Notes under the pieces: generated by a model
Databases searched by the model: none
What the model was told of the DNA's origin: nothing
What the model saw: only the letters and a program-made list of their open reading frames with translations
Shown here: in pieces, positions 6,241 to 6,255 of the stretch
Layout: each line of letters starts with the position of its first letter
How positions within the stretch are numbered: position 1 is the stretch's first letter
NCBI GenBank assembly: GCA_947167725.1
Contig: CAMVJF010000109.1
Span: 1 to 6,255 of the forward strand
Direction: 5' to 3'
DNA: 6,255 nt
Origin: an uncultured Clostridia bacterium
Lineage (GTDB): Bacteria > Bacillota > Clostridia > Oscillospirales > Oscillospiraceae
Translations under genes and position numbers: made by a program

Positions 6241-6255
6241 AGCGCGGCGGATGCA

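Larger units (their letters stand above)
6037..6255. other. Divergent regulatory region between ger operon and the right edge
   Basis: This stretch departs sharply from the GC-rich surroundings. It holds two AT-rich patches (about 6038-6081 and 6165-6187), each placed directly upstream of a near-consensus housekeeping promoter firing rightward, like UP elements. It must also contain the leftward ger promoter, unless that overlaps the GerAA coding start. No credible protein gene or stable RNA gene lies inside it; the last bases (6217-6255) would be transcribed leader of whatever lies beyond the edge. Confidence 0.6.

Overview
This GC-rich window reads as chromosomal DNA from an endospore-forming, high-GC member of the Firmicutes. 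It resembles the Clostridia class and probably the Oscillospiraceae/Ruminococcaceae side, but that placement is inferred from gene content and composition, not from a marker gene. The evidence is an Mfd followed by a membrane-anchored parvulin-type foldase, a complete nutrient germinant receptor operon (found only in endospore formers), and near-consensus housekeeping promoters.

Layout. Bases 2-916 (+) are the 3' third of mfd, cut by the left edge. A 78-base gap follows and carries a candidate sigma-A promoter. Bases 995-2224 (+) encode an exported or membrane-anchored peptidyl-prolyl isomerase of the SurA/PrsA type. A strong hairpin terminator at 2248-2277 lies between this gene and the converging operon. 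The minus strand then holds three tightly coupled genes, transcribed from right to left: a GerAA-type subunit (6036-4519), a GerAC-type lipoprotein (4522-3386) and a GerAB-type permease (3384-2284). The last 220 bases are AT-rich and hold two tandem promoters firing rightward out of the window. Their pattern suggests a heavily expressed stable-RNA operon (rRNA or tRNA) just beyond the edge, which cannot be confirmed here.

How the genes work together. Mfd clears RNA polymerase stalled at DNA damage and recruits repair. The foldase acts on exported proteins outside the membrane. The three Ger proteins would assemble in the spore inner membrane into one germinant receptor: GerAB as germinant-binding permease-like subunit, GerAA as the oligomeric channel-forming subunit and GerAC as a lipoprotein partner. 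Gene order is A-C-B, with a 4-base stop/start overlap and a 1-base gap, so the subunits are probably translated in a coupled way.

I found no mobile element, CRISPR array, tRNA or rRNA gene inside the window, and no clear sign of a new system. The points most worth a second look are the edge promoter pair with a tiny ORF between them, the uncertain start and promoter of the GerAA gene, and the divergent family motifs in the Ger proteins and the foldase.
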